Assembly: GCA_965198875.1 (NCBI GenBank)
Contig: CBDAPU010000001.1
Location: forward strand, 806,001-870,000
Reading direction: 5' to 3'
From: CBDAPU01 sp965198875
GTDB taxonomy: Bacteria > Pseudomonadota > Gammaproteobacteria > Eutrophobiales > Eutrophobiaceae
DNA: 64,000 nucleotides
In this document: one piece after another, positions 32,654-41,821 of the stretch
Layout of the letters: each line of letters opens with the position of its first letter
Numbering within the stretch: position 1 is the stretch's first letter
The notes under the pieces: generated by a model
What the model was told of the DNA's origin: nothing
The model's database searches: none
What the model saw: the letters and a program-made list of their open reading frames with translations, nothing else
Translations under genes and position numbers: made by a program

Positions 32654-35224
32654 ATGCGTGCAGATAAATTAACAAGCCGCTTCCAACAGGCCCTGGGAGA
32701 CGCCCAGAGCTTGGCTGTCGGTCGTGATCATCAATTTATAGAGCCGCTGCACGTCATGGCCTCACTGCTGGGTCAGGAGGGCGGTTCCACCACCCACCTG
32801 TTAGGGCTGGCGGGGGTTGATATGGGCAAATTACAGCATGGCGTCCTGAGCGGTATTGACGCCCTGCCCCGGGTACAGGGACACAATGGCGAGCTCCATC
32901 TGTCCCGGGAGCTGGAATGCCTGTTAAACCGCACCGATCAATACGCACAAAAACGTAACGATCATTATATCTCCAGTGAGTTATTTTCCCTTGCCGCAGT
33001 AGAGGACAGATCAGAGCTGGGCAGACTGATGCGTGATAGCGGCGCCGATAAGCAAAAAATCGAGGCCGCCATCGATAAAGTACGAGGTGGCGAGAGCGTC
33101 ATCGACCCTCACAGCGAAGATAACCGCCAGGCGCTAAGTCACTACACGATAAACCTCACCGATCAGGCCAATCAGGGAAAACTCGATCCGGTTATCGGCC
33201 GAGATGATGAAATTCGCCGCACCATTCAGGTGTTGCAAAGGCGAACCAAGAACAACCCGGTCCTGATTGGTGAGCCCGGTGTTGGCAAAACCGCCATTGT
33301 GGAGGGCCTCGCACAACGTATCGTCAACGGTGAAGTGCCGGACGGCTTGAAAGGCAAGGCACTGCTGGTACTTGACATGGGGGCGCTCATCGCCGGGGCG
33401 AAGTTTCGAGGGGAGTTTGAAGAGCGTCTGAAAGCCGTATTAAATGAACTCGGCAAGCAGGAAGGGCAGATCATCTTATTTATAGACGAAGTGCACACCA
33501 TGGTCGGCGCCGGCAAGGCGGAAGGCGCCATGGATGCGGGCAACATGCTCAAACCCGCATTAGCCAGGGGGGAATTGCACTGTATCGGCGCCACGACCCT
33601 GGATGAGTATCGGGAAAATATTGAGAAGGACGCGGCACTGGAGAGGCGTTTTCAAAAAGTGCTCGTTGATGAGCCCAGTGTTGACGACACCATTGCTATT
33701 TTACGTGGCCTAAAAGAGCGCTACGAAGTCCATCATAACGTACAGATCACCGATCCGGCGATCATCTCCGCCGCCACTTTGGGCCAACGTTACATTACCG
33801 ACAGACAACTGCCCGATAAGGCGATTGATTTAATCGATGAGGCGGCGAGCCGGATCAGCATAGAAATCGACTCCAAGCCCGAGGCGATGGACCGGCTGGA
33901 ACGACGACTCATTCAGATGAAGATCGAACGGGAGGCGTTAAAAAAAGAAACCGATCCGGGATCAGAAAAACGGCTGGCCGATCTGGAGGGCGAGATTCAA
34001 AATGTGGCGTTGGAATTCTCTGATCTGGAAGAGATCTGGAAAGCGGAAAAAGCGGCATTACAGGGGGCGCACGACTTAAAAGAAAAACTCGAGCAGGCAC
34101 GCCTTGATTTTGACGCTGCACAACGGGCCGGCGATCTGAGCAAAATGTCGGAATTGCAATACGGGATCATTCCGGGGCTGGAAAAGCAACTGCAACATGC
34201 CGACCACTCAGGATCTGAGGGGATGCAGTTATTGCGAAATAAGGTCACGGAAAATGAAATCGCAGAGGTGATTTCAAACTGGACGGGCATACCCGTTGCT
34301 AAAATGCTGCAAGGTGAGCGTGAAAAGCTGTTACACATGGAAGCCGCCCTGCATAGGCGGGTAGTGGGTCAAGATGAGGCCATCGTTGCCGTGGCCGATG
34401 CTATACGCCGCTCCCGCGCCGGCCTGGCGGACCCTGGCCGACCAAACGGCTCCTTCCTCTTCCTCGGCCCAACCGGTGTCGGCAAAACGGAATTATGCAA
34501 ATCCCTGGCGGATTTCCTGTTCGACAGTGAACATGCCATTGTTCGCATCGATATGTCCGAGTATATGGAAAAGCATGCCGTGGCCAGATTGATCGGCGCC
34601 CCGCCCGGTTATGTGGGTTATGAAGAAGGCGGGCAACTGACCGAGCAGGTTAGAAGAAAACCCTATTCTCTGGTGTTGTTGGATGAGATAGAAAAAGCCC
34701 ACCCCGATGTCTTTCATATCCTGTTGCAGGTGCTGGATGATGGTCGCCTGACCGACAGCCAGGGCAGGACTGTGGATTTTCGCAACAGCGTCATTGTGAT
34801 GACATCCAACCTCGGCTCAGAGCAGATACAGGACGTCTCGGATGAAGGCGCCTATGCCTCGATGAAGGCCAAAGTGCTGGAGGTGGTGAGGCGTCACTTC
34901 AGGCCGGAGTTTCTCAATAGAATTGATGATCTGGTGGTATTTCATGCCCTGGAATGCGATCACATTAAAGCCATTGCCGATATGCAAATTGCCCACGTTG
35001 CCGAGCGCCTGCGTGAGCAGGAAATTAATATGGAAGTCACAGCAGCGGCAAAGGACTTTCTGAGCAGTGCTGGTTATGACCCGGTCTATGGGGCGCGGCC
35101 CTTAAAACGTGCCATCCAGACACACCTGGAAACCCCGCTGGCGAGGGAAATACTGGCGGGGAGGTTCTCCGATACCGATACCATCTTCGTCGATGTGGTA
35201 GACGGCAACCTGATATTTAATTGA
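32654..35224 (+). CDS. clpB: ATP-dependent disaggregase ClpB
   Basis: 856-residue Hsp100 chaperone that, with DnaK, pulls polypeptides out of aggregates. Two N-terminal Clp repeats (1-145) precede NBD1 with Walker A GEPGVGKTAIVEGLAQR and Walker B IILFIDEVHTMVGAG. A long coiled-coil middle domain (about 400-530, rich in Glu/Lys) follows, then NBD2 with GPTGVGKTELCKSLADF, VVLLDEIEKAHPDVF-like LVLLDEIEKAHPDVF and the C-terminal small domain VYGARPLKRAIQ. The length equals Escherichia coli ClpB within one residue. Transcribed from the sigma-32 promoter just upstream. Confidence 0.97.
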   Translation: MRADKLTSRFQQALGDAQSLAVGRDHQFIEPLHVMASLLGQEGGSTTHLLGLAGVDMGKLQHGVLSGIDALPRVQGHNGELHLSRELECLLNRTDQYAQKRNDHYISSELFSLAAVEDRSELGRLMRDSGADKQKIEAAIDKVRGGESVIDPHSEDNRQALSHYTINLTDQANQGKLDPVIGRDDEIRRTIQVLQRRTKNNPVLIGEPGVGKTAIVEGLAQRIVNGEVPDGLKGKALLVLDMGALIAGAKFRGEFEERLKAVLNELGKQEGQIILFIDEVHTMVGAGKAEGAMDAGNMLKPALARGELHCIGATTLDEYRENIEKDAALERRFQKVLVDEPSVDDTIAILRGLKERYEVHHNVQITDPAIISAATLGQRYITDRQLPDKAIDLIDEAASRISIEIDSKPEAMDRLERRLIQMKIEREALKKETDPGSEKRLADLEGEIQNVALEFSDLEEIWKAEKAALQGAHDLKEKLEQARLDFDAAQRAGDLSKMSELQYGIIPGLEKQLQHADHSGSEGMQLLRNKVTENEIAEVISNWTGIPVAKMLQGEREKLLHMEAALHRRVVGQDEAIVAVADAIRRSRAGLADPGRPNGSFLFLGPTGVGKTELCKSLADFLFDSEHAIVRIDMSEYMEKHAVARLIGAPPGYVGYEEGGQLTEQVRRKPYSLVLLDEIEKAHPDVFHILLQVLDDGRLTDSQGRTVDFRNSVIVMTSNLGSEQIQDVSDEGAYASMKAKVLEVVRRHFRPEFLNRIDDLVVFHALECDHIKAIADMQIAHVAERLREQEINMEVTAAAKDFLSSAGYDPVYGARPLKRAIQTHLETPLAREILAGRFSDTDTIFVDVVDGNLIFN

Positions 35225-35380
35225 CCTCTTCAGGGAAACCAGGACATTAAACTCGCCTCTCCCGAAGCGGTTTAAGCAAGATAAGATAACGGTTATCACG
35301 CCGATGATGAAATCCATATTCAGTTTCTTTGGGCGGGCAATAAAACCGATGCGTTTGAATCCCCTTTATCTTGCTCAACC

Positions 35381-35660
35381 TCAATATAGTTCCAGCAACG
35401 TCTGCGGGATTTTACATGCGCTCATCCCTTTCGCATACAGGCACAGAGTCTTGTCGTTAAACGCGGGCATCCGGGCCTGATGCTTCTGGACGATGGCCGG
35501 TGCGAATGAGCCTTCCCGAGCACGCAAGGGATCCAGCAACAACACCGCATCTCCGGCCTTCAACCGCTTGCTTGAATGCCCATTGCGGCTGTTGCTGGAA
35601 TCGGATTGTTCATGTCTGCTGTAACCTAGGTGCGTATCTGGCGCCAACGCCTGAACCGAC
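35381..35660 (-). pseudogene. IS256-family transposase remnant
   Basis: The minus strand reads SNSRNGHSSKRLKAGDAVLLL, then REGSFAPAIVQKHQARMPAF and NDKTLCLYAKGMSACKI, ending LLELY and a stop. This is the N-terminal third of a Mutator/IS256 transposase (family pattern SRNG-x-S-x-KTLK, GSFEP-x-IVxKHQRR, DDKILSLYARGMS). The catalytic DDE domain is absent, so it is inactive. It lies in the 738-base gap between clpB and the LAL regulator, at the left border of the catabolic island. I see no terminal inverted repeats. Confidence 0.75.
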
Positions 35661-35961
35661 CCTCCGTATTTGAGAGACGGCGCCACACCCAAACAAGCGG
35701 ATGCTTTTGCTAATGAAATGAACGACAATGACGCTGCTGAATAATTGCATTCAGCTAAACACCCACTCTTTGAACAATTCATGAGCGACTTAAAGTCAGG
35801 GCTTGAACAGAAAACAGTCCCCCCTGCCCTTCAGACTCATCTCTGGATTGGAATATACTCACTAGACCACTACAATGAATAGCCTGGGACATGATTGCTA
35901 ACAGTCCGCTAAATTTATATGGTTTCAGCAAGCCTATGCACCCTGTCTGGTTGAAGATCCC

Positions 35962-38802
35962 GTGAGTCAGGTAGTCGGTAATGCTGTTTTGCAGCACTCG
36001 ATAATCGCCAGTAAATTGATGCCGCCGCACACCCCCGCCACCTTGATTAGGCGTGCCCACATAGCCCGGCTATTAAAAGAGTCGGACAGCAAACGCCTGA
36101 TCTTGGTTACCGCCCCCGCCGGTTATGGCAAGACCACGTTTTTGATGCAACTTAAGAAGGCATACCTATTGCAAGACAAGCGGGTCGCCTGGTTGACGCT
36201 GGATGAGGGCGACTCGCAGCTCTCGCAGTTTATAACCTACTTAACTGAAAGCCTGAAATACGCTGGATGCCCTGTTGGTCATGTCGCATTGACCGTATTC
36301 CAGAAGTCCACATCCGGCGCCACCCAGCAATTTCGCAACGCCCTGATTAATGAGATATCCGCCTATGCTGCGCCGATAATCCTCATTATTGATGATCTGC
36401 ATTATGTGAATAACCCGACAATACTGGACTTGATTGATCAGCTCATCAACCATGCCCCGATTAATCTTTGTATCGTTATCGCCTCCCGCCATATTCCGCC
36501 GTTATCCACTGCTCGCTATCGAATACATGGCGATATGGTAGAAATAAAATCCGAGGACCTGCAATTATCCTATGAGGAGACCCATCAGCTCATCCATCGC
36601 ATGCTGGAAATGCCAGAGACGCCACCCGGCAAGGTTGATTTAAGTCGGCATCTGCATGAAGTAACCGATGGCTGGGTTGCGGCGATACAGTTAGCGATCA
36701 TATCGATGAAAAACGGCGTCGAGCCCAGAAATGTGTTTAGATCTTTTTCAGGCTGTACCAGGGAGCTAACCGACTTTCTCTATACCGATATACTCACCGG
36801 ATTGCCTGATGATATCACTGCTTTTTTACTGAAGACGAGCATTCTGCGGCGTATTAATATCGATTTGTGCGAGGCCGTCACCGGGCTGCCTAACTGCTCA
36901 GAATTGCTGGATAAAATCAAACGGCTTAATCTTTTTCTCATCCCGGTTGAAGGCATGGAACCCTGGCATGTTTACCATCCGCTATTTCGGGAGTTTCTGC
37001 AAATGAACCTGATCAATCTGCCAAAGTCGGACATCAGGGTACTGCACGCCAGGGCCAGTACGTGGTATGAAAGTCAGGGTTTATTCGCCGATGCGTTGCA
37101 GCATGCGATGGCTGGCGATGATGTAAAAGGCGCATTGCGCCTGTTTGAAAAAAGCGCGGTGAGAATGCTGGGCGAGGGCCGGTTTCACACCGTGATTGAA
37201 TGGTGCGAGACTCTACAGCCGCCTTCTGTAGAGGCATATCCTGATATATGGATCGCCACGGCCTACAGCCTCATGTTGTGTTTCCGTCTGTCTGATGCGC
37301 GCCGGATCATGCGAAGAATTGAGCGCTCGAAGCTGGCCAATGATGCGCTCACGCAATTCAGATTATCGGTCATCGAACTCACCATCGCCATGTATCAAGA
37401 TGAGGGCGAGAAGATTTTGCGCTTCTATGAGCAATGGCCGGAGGTTTTGCCTTTTAAGGATGCGTTGTTTATCCCTGCCGCCCTTAATCCAATCAGCATC
37501 ACATTCTCACAGCAAGGCGAGTTTGAAAAAGCCCGCGATGTCTACAATTATTCAATCGGCATTCCCGAGGCGGAAAAAAGTTTCATGGCGACCTCGTATC
37601 ATCAGTGTTATCTGGCACACTCCTACGCCCTGGAAGGCCGTTTGAAAATGGCCGAACGCTATTTGCGGGAAAGGCTTGTCCTATCAGAAAAGCGGCTGGG
37701 CTATTTCTCTGAGGCCGCCTGCGCCGCCGCCGGTTTCCTGGCGGAGATCCTGTATGAGACCAACAGGCTGGATGAATTATTCGCCATATTGTCGGGACGA
37801 ATGAGCATCATCCGTGAGAACTTAACCCCGGACGGCATTATTAAGCCCTATGTGGCAATGGCGATGGCGTATACCCATTATGGTGAATATGAACAGGCCC
37901 TTAGCTGCATTGATGAGTTGTATACGCTTGGCCAGCGGAAAGAGCAGGACAGGTTTATCATCAGGGCGCTGGGCGTGCGCGCATTTATCTATCTGAAAAT
38001 GTCTGATCCGGTTAGTGCCGAGGTCGCCGTAGAACATGCTGTTGATATAGCCAATGGCATCGACTCCCATGCCGTGCTGGCAAGAGAGTTTTATATCGCT
38101 TGCTCCCTGGCCGAGACTCGTTTGTTTATCTATCAGCAGAACTACCAGATGGCGCTGGAGCGGTTGACAATGCTGAAAGCCAAATACCTCAATCAGCGTC
38201 AGCGCCCGCTCGCCTGCCGGATAGCGGCGCTGACATGGCTCGCTCTGGCGTATTCCAGACCCCGAGAGGCCACAAACAGCGCTCTGCATCAGATCCTGCT
38301 TGAGGGAAAGAACATGGGGCTGATGCGCCTCTTTCTGGACGAGAAACCACTCATGGAGGCCATGCGGGCGGCGGCGTCCAGGTTCATCGCCGATGCGCGT
38401 TTCAGGGACTTGAGCGGCTATCTCTCGCAACTGCTCTCGATGAGAAACGGCAAGGGCGATGCACCATCCGGCGAGCGCCAGCCCTACCTGACGGCCAAAG
38501 AGACTGAAGTCCTTATTGCGCTGGCCTCTGGCCTGTCCAACAAACACATTGCTAATCGGCTGCATGTCTCAGTCGATACCATCAAGTACCGCATCAAGAA
38601 GATCTATGCCAAGATCAAGGCGTCAAAGCGCATGGATGCGGCGATTTATGCGCGCAAGGTGGGGCTGGTATCCGGCTCCTTCTACCCCCCCCCCCCCCCC
38701 CCCCCCCCCCCCCGAGAGTCCCTCGTAAACCTCCCTGATCCTGTAAGCAATCCCATGATCGGTTGTCATCTTCACCAGGCCGTCACGGCGACTGGATCTT
38801 GA
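35962..38802 (+). CDS. MalT/AcoK-like LuxR-family (LAL) transcriptional regulator
   Basis: Large ATP-binding LuxR regulator, 946 residues from a GTG start. It has Walker A VTAPAGYGKTTFL (49-61), a STAND-type NTPase with Walker B IILIIDDLHYV, a winged-helix region, then TPR-like repeats (about 350-800) for inducer sensing. A LuxR helix-turn-helix lies at 842-905 (LTAKETEVLIALASGL, NRLHVSVDTIKYRIKKIY). Relatives are MalT and AcoK, the activator of acetoin operons in Klebsiella. It precedes a TonB receptor-VOC-acoABC operon, so it is likely their inducer-dependent activator. Directly after the HTH a 29-C tract changes the tail: here PPPPPPPPPP plus 33 residues. Loss or gain of C would give other tails. 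Confidence 0.88.
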   Translation: MSQVVGNAVLQHSIIASKLMPPHTPATLIRRAHIARLLKESDSKRLILVTAPAGYGKTTFLMQLKKAYLLQDKRVAWLTLDEGDSQLSQFITYLTESLKYAGCPVGHVALTVFQKSTSGATQQFRNALINEISAYAAPIILIIDDLHYVNNPTILDLIDQLINHAPINLCIVIASRHIPPLSTARYRIHGDMVEIKSEDLQLSYEETHQLIHRMLEMPETPPGKVDLSRHLHEVTDGWVAAIQLAIISMKNGVEPRNVFRSFSGCTRELTDFLYTDILTGLPDDITAFLLKTSILRRINIDLCEAVTGLPNCSELLDKIKRLNLFLIPVEGMEPWHVYHPLFREFLQMNLINLPKSDIRVLHARASTWYESQGLFADALQHAMAGDDVKGALRLFEKSAVRMLGEGRFHTVIEWCETLQPPSVEAYPDIWIATAYSLMLCFRLSDARRIMRRIERSKLANDALTQFRLSVIELTIAMYQDEGEKILRFYEQWPEVLPFKDALFIPAALNPISITFSQQGEFEKARDVYNYSIGIPEAEKSFMATSYHQCYLAHSYALEGRLKMAERYLRERLVLSEKRLGYFSEAACAAAGFLAEILYETNRLDELFAILSGRMSIIRENLTPDGIIKPYVAMAMAYTHYGEYEQALSCIDELYTLGQRKEQDRFIIRALGVRAFIYLKMSDPVSAEVAVEHAVDIANGIDSHAVLAREFYIACSLAETRLFIYQQNYQMALERLTMLKAKYLNQRQRPLACRIAALTWLALAYSRPREATNSALHQILLEGKNMGLMRLFLDEKPLMEAMRAAASRFIADARFRDLSGYLSQLLSMRNGKGDAPSGERQPYLTAKETEVLIALASGLSNKHIANRLHVSVDTIKYRIKKIYAKIKASKRMDAAIYARKVGLVSGSFYPPPPPPPPPRESLVNLPDPVSNPMIGCHLHQAVTATGS
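38685..38713 (+). repeat. 29-nt poly-C tract inside the 3' end of the regulator gene
   Basis: Twenty-nine consecutive C from 38685 to 38713, coding for polyproline from about codon 908. The three possible frames behind it end after very different lengths: the present one at 38802, one within 20 bases as PESPS and a stop, one as PRVPRKPP and a stop. Long homopolymer C/G tracts slip during replication and are known phase-variation switches; they are also a common place for sequencing length errors. Confidence 0.95.
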
Positions 38803-38930
38803 TATTGCAGCACGCCGTACTTTAGTATCTTGCTGTCCCGACCATCAGGCCTTTCATCTTCTTTCCCCATTGCACTGCTCTTCCCCGGCATGAGTTCTAC
38901 CCTTTTTTTACCCCTGCGAGGGATAGTTAG

Positions 38931-39008
38931 ATGCGTAAAAATTTGGTTACTCTGGGAAAAAATTTAAGGCAATCAGACGTTGCCTTAGAAGACGTAAACC
39001 AGTTTTGA
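38931..39008 (+). CDS. possible 25-residue leader peptide before the TonB receptor
   Basis: A small frame MRKNLVTLGKNLRQ..., 25 codons, has a ribosome site GAGGGA 8 bases upstream and ends 15 bases before the receptor start, inside the receptor's ribosome-site region. Within it AAGGCAA (38966-38972) and TTGCCTT (38980-38986) form a 7-bp hairpin with a 7-base loop. A translated leader plus hairpin could couple or regulate receptor translation; it could equally be a chance frame. Confidence 0.3.
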   Translation: MRKNLVTLGKNLRQSDVALEDVNQF

Positions 39009-39023
39009 GGGGGTAGAAAGCCA

Positions 39024-41267
39024 ATGTTTGATAAAGCTAAGAAAGCGATGAGTTGTTTCGGCCTTCTCCTGGGCCTGTTGCCGGTGCTGGCGCTCGCCCA
39101 ATCCGGGCAGACCATCGTGCTTGAAGAGATCATCGTTACCGCACAAAAACGCGATCAAAACCTGCAGGACATCGGTATTGCGGTCACAGCTTTCTCCGGC
39201 AATCAACTGCGAGCTTTAGGCATCTCCGACAGCGTCGAGCTAGCCAACCAGACGCCCGGCTTGATCTTCACCCAGGCCGGTGGCTCTCAGCTCAGCGGCC
39301 TGCCATCCATCAGGGGGGTGTCGCAAAATGATTTCGGCTCGCACCAGGAAACCCCCAATGCGCTGTATATTGACGAGACCTATGTCAGCAACTTGTCCGC
39401 CATATCCATGCTGATGTTCGATGTTGAGCGGGCGGAGGTGTTAAAAGGCCCCCAGGGCACTTTGTTCGGTCGGAACGCCACTGGCGGCCTGATACATATC
39501 ATCACACGCAAACCAACGGCGGAGCCGGATGGCTATATGGATCTGACTGTTGGCTCGTTCAATCAGATCAGAGGAGAAGGCGCAATAGCAGGGGCGCTTG
39601 GGCAGGACTGGAGTGCAAGGTTGGCCGGAATCTTCAACATCAACGATGGCTGGATGGAGAACGAGATTGGCGATGACATTATCAACGATGATACGAAATC
39701 CGCACGCCTGCACCTCTTATACCAGCCCCATGACGACCTTGAAGTCCTGCTGACCGGCAACTACTACACCTTAAACGACATCAACGCCGGCGCCGCCTAT
39801 GTGGAGGGGGCGGTGACGGATATGGACATGCGCGGTATTCGTCGACCTGATCTGCCGACAGACGCTCTCTTCGGTGGCAGTTATATTGACTCCGATGGCG
39901 ACCCGTACACTGGCGCCTGGGGTGAGGATGGGCGGCTGTATCGCGATGCCTGGGGCGTAACCGTTGACGTGGATTACAGTCTGAATGAAGCTATGTCCCT
40001 GACCTCCATCAGCAATTTCTCCAAGGTGAAGCTGGGCTACTTTGAGGATAATGATCTCTCGCCGCAGGATCTGGCACGCTTCCGCCAGGGCACGAACACC
40101 GATCAATACTCCCAGGAATTGCGCCTTTATGTGGATGCGGCGCGGCTGACTTATCTGGTGGGGGCGTATTATCTGAAGATCGACGGCAAATTCTTCCGTG
40201 GCTTTGGTGTGCCCGCCTTCGGCGTGGATGCGGACACGCCCTATGCGGTGGATACCGAGTCCTGGTCGGTGTTCGGGCAGGCCGAATATGAACTGAATGA
40301 GCGGATTAAACTCATCGCCGGTCTGCGCTGGACCAATGATGAGAAAAAAATGGACCTGAGCACCGCCTGCAACATCATTCCCGCCACTGTTGTGGCCCTG
40401 GACTGCGTAACCGCCGGTTTTAACAACGCACCGGGCACGGGCAATCTGTTCGACTTGGGATCATACTCCGGCAGGGTCTCCGAGGGCGACTGGTCAGCAC
40501 GGTTTGAGATTGATTATACGCCCAGCGATGACTGGCTATTCTACGCCAGTTGGTCCCGCGGCGTGAAGGGCCCGGGTTTCAATGCGCCTTTGGACGGCAG
40601 CCTGGTGCCGGATGAGGTGCCCTTTAAGGGTGAAGTGTTGACCGCTTATGAGCTGGGTGTGAAGAGCACTCTCTTCGATGGTCGGGCACGTCTGAATGCC
40701 AGTGGCTTTTACTATGATTATCAAGACTATCAATCCTTCGATCAGCGTGGCCTGACCCTGATCGTGCGTAGCAAAGACGCCACCATCTACGGCATGGATG
40801 CGGAGTTGATCCTGGAGCCGGGCTATGACATCTCCGCCCTGCTCGGCGTTAGCGTCCTGCACACGGAAGTGAAAGACACCGTCTTGCCTTCCGGTCGATT
40901 GGAGAACACCGAAGCGCCGCAAGCGCCCAGTTTCACGCTTAACGGAGTACTGCTGAAGGACTGGGGCATGAATACTTTCCTCGGCAGGGGTGTGGTGCGT
41001 GCACAATTTGATTTTAACTATACTGATAAGCTGCAGGCCGGCGTGGTCAATGCCCCAGCCACGGCTATAGACGCCAACTTCGTGGCCAATGCACGCCTGA
41101 GCTACGCCTCCGCAGACGATAAATATGAGGTGTCGGTGTTTTCAAAGAATATCTTTGATCGGGATGTGCGCGTTTATGCCTTTGATCTTTCATTGCTGCA
41201 ATATATAGAGAACAATTACACGCCGCCGCGCTGGATAGGCGCCTCGTTCCAATACAACTTCTTTTAG
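39024..41267 (+). CDS. TonB-dependent outer-membrane receptor
   Basis: 747 residues. Signal peptide (FGLLLGLLPVLALA, about 12-25, cut before QSG), then a TonB-box-like EEIIVTAQKRDQ, the plug domain (about 45-165: RALGISDSVELANQTPG, IRGVSQNDFG, EVLKGPQGTLFGRNATGG) and a 22-strand barrel ending in WIGASFQYNFF with a terminal Phe for BAM recognition. FGRNATGGLI-x-IITRKP is the pattern of receptors that take up organic substrates in sphingomonads and marine gammaproteobacteria rather than siderophores only. The ribosome site is GAGGGGG. It heads a VOC-acoABC operon, so it probably imports the substrate of that pathway. Confidence 0.93.
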   Translation: MFDKAKKAMSCFGLLLGLLPVLALAQSGQTIVLEEIIVTAQKRDQNLQDIGIAVTAFSGNQLRALGISDSVELANQTPGLIFTQAGGSQLSGLPSIRGVSQNDFGSHQETPNALYIDETYVSNLSAISMLMFDVERAEVLKGPQGTLFGRNATGGLIHIITRKPTAEPDGYMDLTVGSFNQIRGEGAIAGALGQDWSARLAGIFNINDGWMENEIGDDIINDDTKSARLHLLYQPHDDLEVLLTGNYYTLNDINAGAAYVEGAVTDMDMRGIRRPDLPTDALFGGSYIDSDGDPYTGAWGEDGRLYRDAWGVTVDVDYSLNEAMSLTSISNFSKVKLGYFEDNDLSPQDLARFRQGTNTDQYSQELRLYVDAARLTYLVGAYYLKIDGKFFRGFGVPAFGVDADTPYAVDTESWSVFGQAEYELNERIKLIAGLRWTNDEKKMDLSTACNIIPATVVALDCVTAGFNNAPGTGNLFDLGSYSGRVSEGDWSARFEIDYTPSDDWLFYASWSRGVKGPGFNAPLDGSLVPDEVPFKGEVLTAYELGVKSTLFDGRARLNASGFYYDYQDYQSFDQRGLTLIVRSKDATIYGMDAELILEPGYDISALLGVSVLHTEVKDTVLPSGRLENTEAPQAPSFTLNGVLLKDWGMNTFLGRGVVRAQFDFNYTDKLQAGVVNAPATAIDANFVANARLSYASADDKYEVSVFSKNIFDRDVRVYAFDLSLLQYIENNYTPPRWIGASFQYNFF

Positions 41268-41277
41268 GAGGAAGCCC

Positions 41278-41796
41278 ATGACAACGCAGATCGTACAGGT
41301 GGCCTATGTGGTCAAGAGCATTGAGCGGACCGCCCGCTACTGGCGTGAGATACTGGGTATCGCCCCATGTTTCGTCTGGGACATCCCGCTGGTCGAACCG
41401 CGTTATAGAGGCCAGGAAACAGGGATCAGCAAGACCCTGGGATTTTGCTTTTCCAACAACATGAGTTTTGAGTTCATAGAGCAGCATAATGATGTGCCGT
41501 CCGTATATCGTGAGGTGAAGGGGGATAATGATCAGTTGTTTCATCACTGGGGGATTATGTCGGACAGCTTTGATGAGGATATTAAAGCGCACGAGGAAAA
41601 AGGCTATGAGCTGGCCTATATCGGTACTGTGCCTGGAATGACCCGCTTCGCTTACATGGACACCGCTGTAGCTCTGGGCGGGTTCACCGAGCTGATAGAG
41701 GATACGCCCGAGGTCAACCGTTTTTTTGGCGATCTCATGGAACAGGCCGCCAATTGGGACGGCGGGGAGCCCTTAATTAAGGTGGCTAACGACTAG
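41278..41796 (+). CDS. VOC (glyoxalase/dioxygenase-fold) family protein
   Basis: 172 residues with the vicinal-oxygen-chelate fold: QIVQVAYVVKSIERTARYWREILG at the N terminus, a central FHHWGIMSD whose His is a likely metal ligand, and FTELIEDTPE at the end where a Glu ligand is expected. VOC enzymes act on vicinal oxygen groups (isomerases, dioxygenases, lyases). Placed 10 bases after the receptor and 25 before the dehydrogenase genes, it may convert the imported compound into the acyloin or diketone cleaved by AcoABC. The substrate is unknown. Confidence 0.8.
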   Translation: MTTQIVQVAYVVKSIERTARYWREILGIAPCFVWDIPLVEPRYRGQETGISKTLGFCFSNNMSFEFIEQHNDVPSVYREVKGDNDQLFHHWGIMSDSFDEDIKAHEEKGYELAYIGTVPGMTRFAYMDTAVALGGFTELIEDTPEVNRFFGDLMEQAANWDGGEPLIKVAND

Positions 41797-41821
41797 CGTT
41801 GGACGATGCAGAGAGAAACTA

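Noticed and set aside
35779..36060. 93-residue minus-strand frame across the regulator start
   Set aside because: It is antisense to the N terminus of the LAL regulator, whose conserved SKLMPP region fixes the real frame.
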